DNA of 64,000 nt from Rhynchopus sp. YZ270_cl-10 (GCA_964035575.1 OZ037879.1:1-64000); one strand, 5' to 3'; positions 28,531 to 39,704 are shown, counted from the first letter of the stretch. The notes: generated by a model not told the origin, from the letters alone. Made by a program: numbers and translations.

Positions 28531-30569
28531 ATGTATTTTTGGGTGAGGGAATGCTCGAGAGAGAGAACATATCAGTGAAGCGAGGAGGGTGCTCACCAGG
28601 ATGTCAGGTACTTTAGGTAAGGTTACTGTGTTCGCGTTAGTAGTATCAGAGCTATTTATACTCACAAGCGCCCTCTATTAACATATGTAAGAGTCCTTCT
28701 ACGTGTACATGCATGAGTAAGTGCAGGTAAATCTATGAGTAATTGCCTTTATAGATACATGGCTTTAAGACTACACCAAATTGAAATATGTGAAAGTCAG
28801 CATTTGCGGTGCTGAACCACACAAACCTGCCACAAAAAAGCGAGATAATTTGTAGACATTAGACTCAGAAATGATATGGGGCCAAATGAGGTTCAAAACC
28901 AGCTCTAACCAATAGCTATCTGGTAGTACTCATTATTGGTAGTGGCCAAATAGTCTGTCTCTCAACCACACCTGAGATGTCATGTTTCAGCGAGCTTTAT
29001 TATAATGGAATATTATGGAAGAGTTTTTCTGGACTAAACCGGTCGGTACAACTCTCTGCCAATTTTTACCAAGACTTCTTACATACACATGTACCATTAT
29101 CTACCATTACCTGAAGAGCAAATTATCTTCACACCCACACCGTGAAATAATCTACCGACTTTCTTCACTCCTGAATATTATGAGCAAAAGTTCTGTCAAA
29201 AACCTGGCACTAAAAGCGAACTGCAGACGTATTTTTATGTTATTATTAGCGGAGGAGCCTTTGAACCACACCATCCTGCGACACATAATTTTTCTGAGAA
29301 TCAGTCATTATTAGCGGCGGATCTAAATAGCCTAATAACAATCAGCCTGTTCTACATTAGCAGTGAATATAAGCGGTGGAGCAAAGTGCCTCTCAACCAC
29401 ACCCTCCTGCTCCTACATTTTAGCAACCTTTCTTCCATGCACAAATGAAATAAATCCGCCAACACTTTAGCAAACTATCTTCTCTATTCGAATATGTCAG
29501 TATTAATATCATAGAAATAAAATAGTCTCTCATTGAGACTCAACCACATTATTCATTGAAAGATTTTGATTTTTGATTCTCCGTAGTCTGTGCGTGCTGT
29601 GATGGGGTCAATTTACGCTGCGAAAAGGGTATATTCTTAACCTAAAAATGCATGTATCAGTTTTTATCCACCATATTATTTACATGGTGAAACGTTGCGA
29701 GCTTTTTTCTCACATATTAGTGATATTGAGCCAAATAGGTTCACAACCACACCAGTCTGTTATGTGGCAGCATATTTGCTGCGTGAGCAAAATATCCAAA
29801 TATTCAATAACACGAACCTGCTGTTTTTAGCATAATATTAGAAGCTACATCCTGTCGTAGATTTTATATCCTATACCCAAATTGTGAACCCAATATCTCC
29901 ACAGTTAAGTGGTACGTGGGGAAACTCAAATGTCTTCTCACCCAGAGCCTCCTGCCAAATGTTAGTGTTAGAGCTTTCAATTTTCATAGAAATCTAAAAA
30001 ATTCGTAGAGGAACAAATATTAGTATAAATTGCGTCAGATCCCAACGTTGCGCGCAGACCATGCCTCCGTTTGTGAGCTTTTCTGTACTACTACCACCAA
30101 TGCCTCAACCACACCATTTTAGCAAGCTCTTTTCGCGTTTGTGGCCACACCAGCTTATTGCAGTCAATATTCTCTGCGGAGCCAAATAGCCTCTCAACTA
30201 CACAAACCTGCTGTTTTTAGCAGTATTTAGTGCAATCAGTTGTTATTAGAGCCCAAATCCTGCCATAAATAAGCTGCAGAGCGAAATACCTCTAAACTAT
30301 ACCATCTTGCTACAGTTTATAACACGTTACTATAATCAATTACTCTGTACATATTAATCACTCATGTCAGCTGTATTCATAATAATTCACGGCGGAGCAA
30401 AATGCCTCATACCCACCCCATCATGCCTCATGCATGCTTTTCCGTGCCATTCAGGTTCTCCAGTGAATTTTAGGTTACATTGCGTGTTTACATATCATTA
30501 CTCATACCTTAATCGCATCAACACAAAGTAGGTATAACCAAACCACATATTAGCGAGCTTTCTTCTTGT
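28531..30569. other. Two-kb non-coding region of degenerate edge-motif repeats
   Basis: No credible gene. A motif of the form CTCAACCACACCAxCCTGCT, followed by TTTTAGCGAGC, recurs about a dozen times at irregular spacing, for example near 28813, 28965, 29267, 29392, 29738, 30100, 30195 and 30290. GCGGAGC-AAATAGCCTC often precedes it. The last copy (30536-30569) adjoins the 36-unit GCGGGTTT tract. The region looks like an old, diverged tandem array built from the 5' edge of the second Helitron family. Confidence 0.5.
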
Positions 30570-30857
30570 GCGGGTTTGCGGGTTTGCGGGTTTGCGGGTT
30601 TGCGGGTTTGCGGGTTTGCGGGTTTGCGGGTTTGCGGGTTTGCGGGTTTGCGGGTTTGCGGGTTTGCGGGTTTGCGGGTTTGCGGGTTTGCGGGTTTGCG
30701 GGTTTGCGGGTTTGCAGGTTTGCGGGTTTGCGGGTTTGCGGGTTTGCGGGTTTGCGGGTTTGCGGGTTTGCGGGTTTGCGGGTTTGCGGGTTTGCGGGTT
30801 TGCGGGTTTGCGGGTTTGCGGGTTTGCGGGTTTGCGGGTTTGCGGGTTTGCGGGTTT
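30570..30857. repeat. GCGGGTTT tract, 36 units
   Basis: Exactly 288 bp, 36 units, with one variant unit (GCAGGTTT near 30713). On the left is AGCGAGCTTTCTTCTTGT, on the right CTAGTTATTACGG. Both are edges of the second Helitron family. Confidence 0.96.
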
Positions 30858-32260
30858 CTAGTTATTACGGAATAGAGGGCTTGCTTTTGGCATCTCATCT
30901 TTCATGGCGGTTTGCTACTTCCGAGTGATTCTGATATGACACTCCAGTAGTATGGGGCCCAGAAACGACAGCCCCGACCGGGGGCCTCAGTCCCCAGGAT
31001 CTGGGAATATCTAAAATGTGTGCGGCATTTCACGGCTATTTTTGTGAGTAAAATTGCGATATTTTGTGTTTCTGAGGTACTGGGTGTATATGTTATAAAA
31101 ATTTCAAAAAACGAGATAACCATGAAATATGGCCAGTATCCCCATAAAATGAGGCTATTGCGACCCTGGAGGCCCACTTTTGACACTTAGGGCCAAATTT
31201 AGGTGTGTAAGAGTATCGGCTTGAAAATATTTTTTTTCGTGATTTTTGGGGTCATTTTCTGGCTGGGAAAATTGGGCCACATATAACTACAACTGCTCAA
31301 AAGGTCAAATCAGTGGCTTTAAATGACTCATTGGGCATTTTTATGACCTGGACATGGGGGTCAGATTCCATTTTTAACATGATTAAAATTGGTCACAAGA
31401 CCCTGAGAGAAAACCCAAGGTCAAATTGACCTTGAGTACCAGGTCAAATTTGTGTGGAAAAATTTTTCAGTACCTAATTTCTGATGCTCAAAAGTACAAA
31501 ATTCCTTCGGGAATGGCTTCATAGGACATTTCCATAACCTGGACATGGGGGTCAGACTCCACTTTTGACCACCTAAAATTTGGTCATACACATGTATGAG
31601 ACCCAAAAACCAGGATTTTTGACCAAAAAAAAATTTCCCAGCAATTTTTGCCTACAAAAAATCGAAAAAAAAAATTTTTGATTTTGGCTCTCCGGAGTCT
31701 GTGCGTGCTGTGGTGGGGTCAATTTGCGCTGAGAAATGGGTATTTTTGACCTAAAATGCATGTATCAGTTTTTACATGATTTTTGGTGTTTTTGGGTTTT
31801 GTGTGGGTTTTTTGGTCAGTACCTAATTTCTGATGCTCAAAAGTACAAAATTCCTTCGGCAATGGCTTCATAGGACATTTCCATAACCTGGACATGGGGG
31901 TCAGACTCCACTTTTGACCACCTGAAATTTGGTCATACACATGTATGAGACCCAAAAACCAGGATTTTTGACCAAAAAAAATTTTCCCACCAATTTTTGC
32001 CTACAAAAAATCGAAAAAAAAAAATTTTGATTTTGGCTCTCCGGAGTCTGTGCGTGCAGTGATGGGGTCAATTTGCGCTGAGAAATGGGTATTTTTGACC
32101 TAAAATGCATGTATCAGTTTTTACATGTTTTTTGGTTTTTGTGTAAGTTCCTGTAGGACAGTTGGGTTGATTGGTAAGTAATTTACAACTGGAAAACTAG
32201 GTGGATCGATTCTTTTGTGCGTTTTTACTACAGAAATATTCTGTTTTCCCTTTTTTTCTT
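30858..32260 (-). repeat. Helitron 2 3'-terminal region (copy 1), with internal 349-bp repeat
   Basis: Non-coding and matched by 36163-37500. Read on the minus strand it ends ...CCGTAATAACTAG, and CTAG suits the CTRR 3' end of Helitrons. Inside, a unit of about 349 bp recurs (TCAGTACCTAATTTCTGATG at 31467 and 31816). CTGGACATGGGGGTCAGA recurs at about 31350, 31540 and 31890. The strings GTCTGTGCGTGC and GCATGTATCAGTTTTTAC also repeat. No ORF of interest. Confidence 0.75.
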
Positions 32261-32684
32261 TTTTTGATCTTTATTTTTGTGGCATGACAATACTCTCACC
32301 GGCCAAAGTGAGCGCCTTCTTCAAGGTGTAGTCTTTCTTTTGTTTAAGCTATGTTTTAACCTATTTCCTTATTTTTTTCAATCCAAGACAAAAATACTTC
32401 TTCATCACAAGAGATTACCTCCGGCTGGGAAGAAAAAAACAACAAAACTGCTGATGAAACCGGTAACCTGAAACCGGTCAAAAAGTATCTGACAATTTCC
32501 AAACTAATTGATTTTTTTTAAACTAAACAAACTCCACAAAAACAGTTTGATTTATCCATCACAAGATATAGTCAAAACTCCAATTAATAACTTATGATAA
32601 CCTTTTTTTCTTTTTTTATGCAATCAACAAAATCCCAAAAATACAACAATATAAAAAAAGCAACACACAAAATATTCACAATTT
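32261..32684. other. 3' UTR-like AT-rich region of Helitron 2 copy 1
   Basis: No gene. ACAATACTCTCACC, CAAAGTGAGCGCCTTCTTCAA and CCTCCGGCTGGGAAG are shared with 37480-37700 of copy 2, so it belongs to the element. Copy 2 carries an extra AAACCCGC-type insertion that is absent here (site near 32363). Confidence 0.6.
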
Positions 32685-35028
32685 TTAAATAATTTGAAAG
32701 TCAGAAAAAATCTTTGATGGAAATGTTGGAGACAATAGGGCTTTTTTGTGTGCTTTCAATATATTTCCATCAGTTCCCGTACCAATGTTAAAATGGTCAG
32801 GATAAAAAGTTTGCACTAACAGCAGTCTATTTTGTGGTGGTATTTTTTCGAGAATCTCTTCAGGAGAAAGATCCTTTGGCAAAAAATGAAAACAAGAGTA
32901 GCCATCATTTTCAAATGTTCTAGAAGTTACAACAGTGATGAGAACATGATGCATAACTGACATTAATGCTATCTCAGTGTCCTGTGCATATTTGTCAGCT
33001 GCCCTAAGCTGAACACGGCTGAGTATGATATCAAAGCTTCTGTTGTTTTATGATAGTGGTTAGTATGAAGTCAAGCAGTTACAAGAAGTACATACGTATT
33101 TTTGTCTCCACTTATGAGGGGATGCTCCCTGAACAGAATCTCATTTTCTTCTAAGAATGCTCCAAAGGTTCTACGAAGACTGAACCCATCATCTACTTTC
33201 CCAGTGAGAAGCTGCTGCACTGCATGATAGAAACAAGTTCCATCACCTCGAACATTTATTAGTTGCAGATCACATATCGACAGAACATCCTGCAGATTGT
33301 AATATCCATCTGGTATGGAATTTGATCTTCCCCTGTTGTTTAATTATGATTAAATCATAGACAAATGATCACATACATATATTTTTCAGAAACTGTTGTT
33401 GACATTTGCAAAGCTTTTGAAAGTTTCTTGCTGTTGTCGATTGTCTTCTCCCTGTACATTATTTTTATGTAAATTATGCACCAATATTTTCCAACATACC
33501 TGTCATCCTCTGGATACTTAAACGGATGGTAATCTTCTCTGAAGTTTTCATTTTCATATGTTACTTCTGCAAGAAGCCTCCCACAAGCAGGATTGCAGGC
33601 TTCATATTCATCATCATCAATAGGGCTCTCTCCATCAGCAGATGTTTGCAGGTTTTTGGGTTTGCGTATCACAGACGGGTCTTCTGTTGGGTTTGCTGCA
33701 ATATCATGTAGGCTTTTTGCATAGTCTGCTTCTGTGAGCCTCAGGTCACGCTTAAGCTGCTTCCTCCTTTCCGCACTGAGATTCATTTTGATTCCCCCAA
33801 CAGACTCCTCAACTGCAGATATGACCTCCTGGTGGACGCAGTTGTAGAGATATGTGTCACCTCTAGGTGGAAGACAAATCTTGATGTCGGTCCTGCTGCA
33901 CACCCTTGACATTGCAACGTACAGATGGCCATGAGAAAAGCAGGGCGACTGTGACACATCAAGGCCCACCCTACGGAGCGTTTGCCCCTGCGATTTATTA
34001 ATAGTCATTGCAAAGGAGAGTCTTACAGGAAACTGCTGACGCGTAAAATCAATCGTTAAATCCTTCGCGTCACCGTCGCAGGGAAGCCTAGGGATGGCAA
34101 CTGGATGTGGTCTATCTGACCCGTTATTCTTTTTCCACTCGCATTCTTCTGTCAGGTTGGTGCAGACAAGGATGTTCTTCTTCACCTCCTTCACAACAAG
34201 GCGCGTCCCATTGCAGAGTCCTCCTGCTGGGTCTAGGTTCTTTAGAAGCATCACTATGCAGTTCACCTTCAAGTTTAGAGCGTGTGGAGGAAGACGCGGA
34301 TGGTCCATTTTATTTAGGGCCTCTGTGGAGAAGAACTCGGCTGCGGTGGGATCCTTGCACGTGTCCTCTGACAGGCTGGTGATTGTATTCCCGGGGAATC
34401 TGCTGAGAATTTTTTCGTTCATAAACACCTGGCGTTCGTTTGTTGGGCACAACAGCGCACAATTCTCATAATGTCCCTCACTGATGCCTGGAAAGGTAAA
34501 AGAAATCAGACTAAGGTTTTTCACATCATCAAACTCTTCACCACAGTGCTGACAGCAGATCTTCCCTAAGCACATATGGTTTTCTTCACACTCCCGTCTA
34601 CACAATATGCACACCTTCACACATTTTTCAAGGTGCTCATTTAGTTTCCATACATTTTTGTACGAAGCATCACATTGCGAACATGTAAAACGGTTATTTT
34701 TTTTATCAGCTTCCATCTTGGGTTTCTTCTGGGGTGGGGCTGTCTGACATTCTCCTGCACAGGTCTTTTGGTGTTTGTATCTAGCATTCTTAGACGGAAA
34801 CCTCACTCGGCACTTTGGGCAAGTTTCTTTGCACTTCTTTGTCTGTTTGTGATTCTTGCTCTGCTTTTCATGTGTAAAGTATGAGCCACAATGGTCGCAC
34901 ATAAATCCCTCATCATCTCTCTTTCGTTTTGGGGAAGTGTTTCCCTCTTCAGCTTCTGTTGTCTTTGTATTAGCCTTCTTCTTAGTGTGCCCATCATCAG
35001 ATCTTTCCTCGCTTCGTTGTCTTTTCAT
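32685..35028 (-). CDS. Helitron 2 zinc-finger / PIF1 C-terminal / OTU protease protein, deletion form
   Basis: Four exons read on the minus strand: 35028-33500, 33451-33377, 33332-33096 and 33039-32685. Introns are 48, 44 and 56 nt, all with GTATGT donors. The last intron has a TACTAAC branch-like site. The product is about 731 aa. The N-terminus MKRQRSEERSDD leads into a run of C2H2-like fingers (CDHCGSYF, CPKCRVRF, CSQCDASY, CCQHCGEEF) to about residue 170. A helicase tail follows abruptly (CPTNERQVF, MLLKNLDPAGGLCNGTRL, TINKSQGQTLRRVGLD, LYVAMSR). The C-terminal OTU domain has NVRGDGTCFYHAV (catalytic Cys) and YPDHFNIG (candidate catalytic His). Rep and the Walker motifs are deleted between fingers and helicase tail. 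The ORF stays open across that joint, using the end of a former intron as coding sequence. Confidence 0.8.
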
Positions 35029-35354
35029 TTTTTTTGCAAAAAGTAAAGTACCCAGACCACTGTTATGTGAGTTTTGAATAGTTGTGATAAATTGCTAGAA
35101 ATTGTATTGTAGAAAATATAAAATGGTGGGTGGGAGAAAGTTTTGCGTTTTCAAGAAGGAAAATAAAAAAGTCTCACAACTAAGTTTTCAAAAAAAAATA
35201 ATTAAAAAATGATCTTGAAAATTTTGACAAAATTAAAACCAATCTGCATGTGCATATAAAAAAGGGGAACCCATATTTTTGCGCAGGAAGAAGTAATTTG
35301 CACATTCTCTGCGATAAGAAATACCCCCAAACGAAAAAAAAAATAAATTATTCT
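35029..35354. other. AT-rich spacer between the two Helitron 2 genes
   Basis: Non-coding sequence nearly identical to 39818-40145 in copy 2. It holds the 3' end of the accessory gene transcript and the leader of the zinc-finger gene. No motif can be singled out. Confidence 0.55.
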
Positions 35355-35919
35355 CTAATGATGTGCTTTATTGTGCTGGAAAAGAGCACCTTTGTGTTGA
35401 AATTCCCTTCCCCTCCAAGTACTAGAGCATTCGTGAGCATAACACGTCTTTTCCATTTTTTCGTCTTCTGCTGCTTCGCGCTTTCTCTTTCTGTCTAGCT
35501 CCTGTTGAGTTTCAGTTGTTGAAAGTGATACTTGAAAAGTTGATACATACCTTTTTCATGTCCTGACACAGAAGGAACACTTCGTTCAGCTGTTTCTTGA
35601 GATCTGAGACAGTCTGTTTCACCTCTTTCAGCTCTTCAGTCACTGAGGAAAAGCTTTCTGCAGAAACAGGAATTTCCAATGCTGCGGCCTGTTCTGACGG
35701 AAGCACAGATTCCTTCTGAGTTTGCTCCTCTGTTTTAACGCCTTGCTCCTGTACCTTCGTTAGTACTGTCTCCTTCTTCTGGGAGCACACTGGAATTGGT
35801 GGCAATTCCTCACTCTCATGAGGAGCTTGATCCTGCACATTGAACACCGGCAACATGCTTGGTGCATCTTTCTTCTGCACAAAGGGCACTGGCTTCCGCT
35901 TAATCTTCATGGTGTTCAT
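35355..35919 (-). CDS. Helitron 2 accessory protein, coiled coil plus C2H2, two exons
   Basis: Exons 35919-35551 and 35501-35355 (minus strand) join in phase 0 across a 49-nt intron with a GTATGT donor and AACAG acceptor. The product is 171 aa. It has a basic N-terminus (MNTMKIKRKPVPF) and a Gln/Glu-rich middle. A leucine heptad coiled coil (VTEELKEVKQTVSDLKKQL) spans about residues 88-118. Exon 2 adds a basic stretch (LDRKRKREAAEDEKMEK) and a C2H2-like finger (CYAHEC...LFQHNKAHH). This is the same coiled coil-basic-C2H2 plan as accessory protein B of Helitron 1, although the sequences are very diverged. Its position 5' of the main gene is also the same. Function inferred: helper for element DNA binding or chromatin targeting. 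Confidence 0.75.
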
Positions 35920-36130
35920 AGTTTTTTGAGAAATAGTTCACCTGTTTTTGGTGTGTGAGTACACAAATGCTATGAAAAGAGAAATGAGGGGTGAGCCAAG
36001 TTCAATTCATTTTTCTATTCAATTTTTTCGGCTTTCACATTTGTAAAAATGCAAAACCTTCATACAATAAAAATAAAATTCTGTTCACAACCACACCAGC
36101 CTCCTACATTTTAGCGAGCTTTCTTCTAGT
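35920..36130 (-). promoter_or_regulatory. Helitron 2 5' edge and leader (copy 1)
   Basis: Non-coding and near-identical to 40711-40921. Read on the minus strand it starts after the tract with ACTAGAAGAAAGCTCGCTAA, then AGGAGGCTGGTGTGG, and leads to the accessory gene start. It probably contains the 5' terminus recognised by Rep and the promoter. Confidence 0.5.
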
Positions 36131-36162
36131 GCGGGTTTGCGGGTTTGCGGGTTTGCGGGTTT
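36131..36162. repeat. GCGGGTTT tract, 4 units
   Basis: Exactly 32 bp between the 5' edge of Helitron 2 copy 1 (left) and the CTAG end of copy 2 (right). Confidence 0.95.
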
Positions 36163-37500
36163 CTAGTTATTACGGGTTTGAGGGGTACAAAATGGCGACG
36201 CTGCAGGATTGCTGGATCGCGTGGTCCCAGTATTTCTGATAATACACTCCGGTAGATTGGGGCCCAAAAACGACGTAATGTACTGGGTTTGGATGTTAGC
36301 ATTTTCTGAAGATACCTAAAATGGGTGCGGCATTTCACGGCTATTTTTGTGAAGGAATTGACGATATTTTGTGGTTCTAAGGTGTGTGTATTGTATGTGA
36401 CGAAAATTTCAAAATGTGACATAAGTATGAAATATGGCCAGTATGCCCATAAAATGAGGCCATTGCAACCCTGGAGGACCACATTGGACATATTGGGCCA
36501 AATTTAGGTGTGTAAGTGTATCGGCTTTAAAATATTTTTTTTCGTGATTTTTGGGGTCATTTTTTGGCTGGGAAAATTGGGCCACATTTAACCACAACTA
36601 CTCAAAACATCAAATCTGTGGCTTTAATGGACTGATTGGGCGTTTTTATGACCTGGACATGGGGGTCAGATACCATTTTAGACATGTTAAAAATTGGTCA
36701 GAAGACCCTGAGAGAAGAACCAAGGTCAAATTGACCTTGAGTACTGGGTCAAATTTGTGTGGGAAAAATGCCCAGTACATAATTGTTGATGCGCAAAAGT
36801 GCAAAATTCCTTCAGCAATGGCTTCATATGACATTTCCATAACCTGGACATGGGGGTCAGACTCCACTTTTGACCACCTAAAATTTGGTCATACACATGT
36901 ATGAGACCCCAAAAACCAGGATTTTGACCAAAAAATTTTTCCCAGCAATTTTTGCCTACAAAAAATCGAAAAAAAAATTTTTTGATTTTGGCTCTCCGGA
37001 GTCTGTGCGTGCTGTGGTGGGGTCAATTTGCGCTGAGAAATGGGTATTTTTGACCTAAAATGCATGGATCAGTTTTTTCATGATTTTTGGTGTTTTTGGT
37101 GTTTTGTGTGGGTTTTTTGGTCAGTACATAGTGTGCAGTGATCAAAAGTGCAAAGTTCCTTCGTCAATGGCTTCACAGGAAATTTTTATGACCGGGACAT
37201 GGGGGTCAGACTCCACTTTTGACCACCTAAAATTTGGTCATACACACGTGTGAGACCGCAAAAACCAGGATTTTGACCAAAAAAATTTTCCCAGGTACAT
37301 AATCTGTGCACTGATCAAGATTACAAAATTCATTTGTATGGATGAATTGAATATCAGGTATGTGTAGGTTTCTGTGTGGGAAGTGGTGGTGATGAGGATA
37401 GGAAAAAAGAAACAGTAAAAGTGCGTGAGCTATTCAGTCATTTTGTGTGTTTTTTCTTTTTCTTTTTCTTTTTCCTTTTCTCATTTTTGATCTTTTTATT
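36163..37500 (-). repeat. Helitron 2 3'-terminal region (copy 2)
   Basis: Collinear with 30858-32260 but diverged. The left 140 bases are closer to the 379-bp repeat (ACAAAATGGCGACGCTGC). CTGGACATGGGGGTCAGA-type motifs lie at about 36653, 36845 and 37195. Non-coding. Confidence 0.75.
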
Positions 37501-37589
37501 TTTATGGCATGACAATACTCTCACCCGCCAAAGTGAGCGCCTTCTTCAAGGTGTAGTCTTTTTTTAAAGCTATGTTTTAACCTCTTCCG

Positions 37590-37614
37590 CAAACCCGAAA
37601 ACCCGCAAACCCTA
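37590..37614. repeat. Micro-insertion of AAACCCGC-type repeat in Helitron 2 copy 2
   Basis: About three units (CGCAAACCCGAAAACC...) interrupt a stretch that is otherwise collinear with copy 1, where TTTTAACCTATTTCCTTA is continuous near 32355-32372. The short repeat was therefore inserted after the copies diverged, or lost cleanly from copy 1. Confidence 0.75.
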
Positions 37615-38042
37615 TATTTCCTTATTTTTTTTAATCCAAGACAAAAATATTTTCTTCATCACAAGAGAGTATCTCCGGCTGGGAAGAAAAAAACAACAAA
37701 AACTGCTGATCAAACCGGTCAAAAAGTCTCTGTAAAAATAAAAACTGCTACAATTTCCAAACTAATTGATTTTTTTTAAAACTAAACGAACTCCACAAAA
37801 ACAGTTTAAAAAAACAGTGAAACAGAAACAAAAATAAAATCCTTTTTTTTAGATGGGCTAAGCTTACCCAGTTTTTTTTTTCTCATATTTTTTTTCAATC
37901 CAATGAACATGTTCAAACAAATATTTCTTCATCACAAGAGATTTAATCTGATTCTCTCCGGCTGGGAAGAAAAAAAAAATAAAAATAAAAATAAAAGTCT
38001 TTTACAGTAATTTACTGTAAAGAAAAAAAGGAAAAAATTTTT
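37615..38042. other. AT-rich non-coding region of Helitron 2 copy 2
   Basis: ATCACAAGAGAxTxxxTCCGGCTGGGAAG occurs twice here (about 37658 and 37938), so part of the 3' region has been duplicated relative to copy 1. No gene. Confidence 0.55.
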
Positions 38043-38321
38043 TTAGTCAAGATCACCCGGTTGAAAGTCAGAAAGGTGATTGTCTGGAAATGTGGGGTAA
38101 ATTAGGGCTTTTTTATGTGCTTTCAGTACATTTTCTGGAGTTCCTGTACCAATGTTGAAGTGGGGAGGTTGATAAGTTTGCACTATCAGCAGTCTCTTTT
38201 CTGATGGTATTTGCATAAGAACATCTTCAGGAGATTGCCCCTTTGGCAAAAAATGAAAGCAAGAATATCCTTCTGTCTCATAGGTCCTAGAAGTGACTAC
38301 TGTGATAAGAGACCTAAGCAT
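38043..38321 (-). pseudogene. C-terminal half of a Helitron 2 OTU domain
   Basis: 92 codons matching the last exon of the copy 1 gene: LITVVTSRTYETEGYSCF, QTYQPPHFNIGTGT (candidate catalytic His) and LKAHKKALIYPTFP. The cysteine-bearing half is missing, so no protease activity is expected. The reading frame overlaps the end of the upstream zinc-finger ORF by 25 bases in another frame, which marks a deletion joint. Confidence 0.75.
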
Positions 38322-39613
38322 GAGATCCTAGCTTTAACCTCCTCAAGCTCATCAAGTTTGGTATACGTCTGCTGCCTTTTTGTTTCAAGTGACTTTAGCT
38401 TTCTGAGATCCCATTTTTTTTGCATGATGTCGACCACACAGTCGTTGAAGGTGTGAGATTTTGGTTTGTTGTCCTTAATCAAGGGAACATTTATGTGTGA
38501 CCACAGCAGCACTTTTTGGAACCTTAGCAGATTATCCTGTGTGGCATAGTATGGCCTTGAAGAAGTCCTTAACGCCGAAATGCGAAATACTTCAGCTGAA
38601 TGGAACAGCCAGGAAAATAACGGCGGTGTGTAATCGTTGAAGTCAAAGTACTGGGGAAGTTCTATGGCTGCCAAACACAAAACTGCTGCAACACTAGCAG
38701 ACAGTGCAGGTGTTATAGCACTCACATTCTCCTTTTGTAACTCTCTCTCATCCTGTCCAAGCAAAATGTATGAAAGATAGTCCATTTTGCAATTGAGAGT
38801 TTTGAACCTCAGGCAGTATTGTGTGATGTGTTTCAGTAGAATATTTACCTCTGCAAACTGTGCATAGCAGTACGGACATGTTTTTTCGCAGGTTGCTGCA
38901 TGTGATTTCATGTTTTTAACCTCGGTGAATTCTTCCCCACAGTGCTCACAGCAAAGTTTTCCTAAGCACGCATGATTTTCCTTCTGTGCCTGCAGAGGTG
39001 ATGAAAAACTGCGCCTACAAAGAGTACAGGCAGGTTGACATTTTTTCAGATGCTCCGTCAATTTGTGAATACGTTTGTATGTAGCATCGCAATTAGGACA
39101 TTTGAAACGGCCGTCTGAAGTCTTATCCAGTTTTTGCTTCTTGGGGGGTGGCACATCAGGAGTAGAAGGTGCTTCCTGAGGAGAAGGAGTAGAAGGTGCT
39201 TCCTGAAACCCACCTGTGCAGCCCTTCTGATGATTGTGCCTCTCAAGGAAATTAGAAAACGTAATTCTGCACTTTGGACACGTTTTTTTGCATTTTTTTG
39301 AGCCTTTTTTGTGTGCTTTGAGCTGTTTATCTACTGCAAAGCTGGCACCACAGTTTTCACAAATGAAAGGTTTCTGCTCCTGCGCACTTCTTGGTTCATC
39401 ATCTCCCCTCTTCCGTTTTGTACTGCATTCTACTGTTGTAGGTTCATTGCGCTCATCTTCTGTTTTTTCCTTTTCTTCATCATCCTCTCCAGTCTGTTTT
39501 TGAAAAGCTTCTGTATCATCTTCTTCTGCCTCCTGTGTTGCTTCTTTTGTTGTCTTAGGCTTTTTGTCAGCACGCCCATCCGCAGACCCGCTCTCACTAC
39601 GTTGCCTTTTCAT
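38297..39613 (-). CDS. Helitron 2 zinc-finger protein, N-terminal part only
   Basis: I place the start at the ATG at 39613 (MKRQRSESGSADGRADKK), which matches the start of the copy 1 gene; the ORF is open to 39700. The product is about 438 aa. It has an acidic-basic N-terminal region, then C2H2/C2HC-type fingers (CENCGASF, CPKCRITF, CPNCDATY, CTLCRRSF, CCEHCGEEF, CPYCYAQF) to about residue 260. An alpha-helical region of unknown function follows (LSASVAAVLCLAAIELPQYF) and a charged coiled coil (KKWDLRKLKSLETKRQQTY). Helitron Rep and helicase should come next but are deleted. It is a truncated, possibly translated relic. Confidence 0.65.
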   Translation of the reverse strand: MKRQRSESGSADGRADKKPKTTKEATQEAEEDDTEAFQKQTGEDDEEKEKTEDERNEPTTVECSTKRKRGDDEPRSAQEQKPFICENCGASFAVDKQLKAHKKGSKKCKKTCPKCRITFSNFLERHNHQKGCTGGFQEAPSTPSPQEAPSTPDVPPPKKQKLDKTSDGRFKCPNCDATYKRIHKLTEHLKKCQPACTLCRRSFSSPLQAQKENHACLGKLCCEHCGEEFTEVKNMKSHAATCEKTCPYCYAQFAEVNILLKHITQYCLRFKTLNCKMDYLSYILLGQDERELQKENVSAITPALSASVAAVLCLAAIELPQYFDFNDYTPPLFSWLFHSAEVFRISALRTSSRPYYATQDNLLRFQKVLLWSHINVPLIKDNKPKSHTFNDCVVDIMQKKWDLRKLKSLETKRQQTYTKLDELEEVKARISCLGLLSQ

Positions 39614-39704
39614 ATTATTTATGCCATGTGTTCCTATGCTAATGTATGTGAAGAAAGAAGGAATCTGGGAAACAATGTGAATAGAAATATTAATTCTCAT
39701 TAAA

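Larger units (their letters stand above)
30858..36162 (-). mobile_element. Helitron 2, copy 1, internally deleted, with OTU protease
   Basis: Read on the minus strand: GCGGGTTT-type tract, 5' edge (36120 downwards), coiled-coil/C2H2 accessory gene (35919-35355), zinc-finger/helicase/OTU gene (35028-32685), long non-coding 3' region, end at CTAG (30858). Rep and the Walker A half of the helicase are missing, so this copy is non-autonomous. It lies head to tail with copy 2. The boundaries are inferred from where the two copies start and stop matching. Confidence 0.72.
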
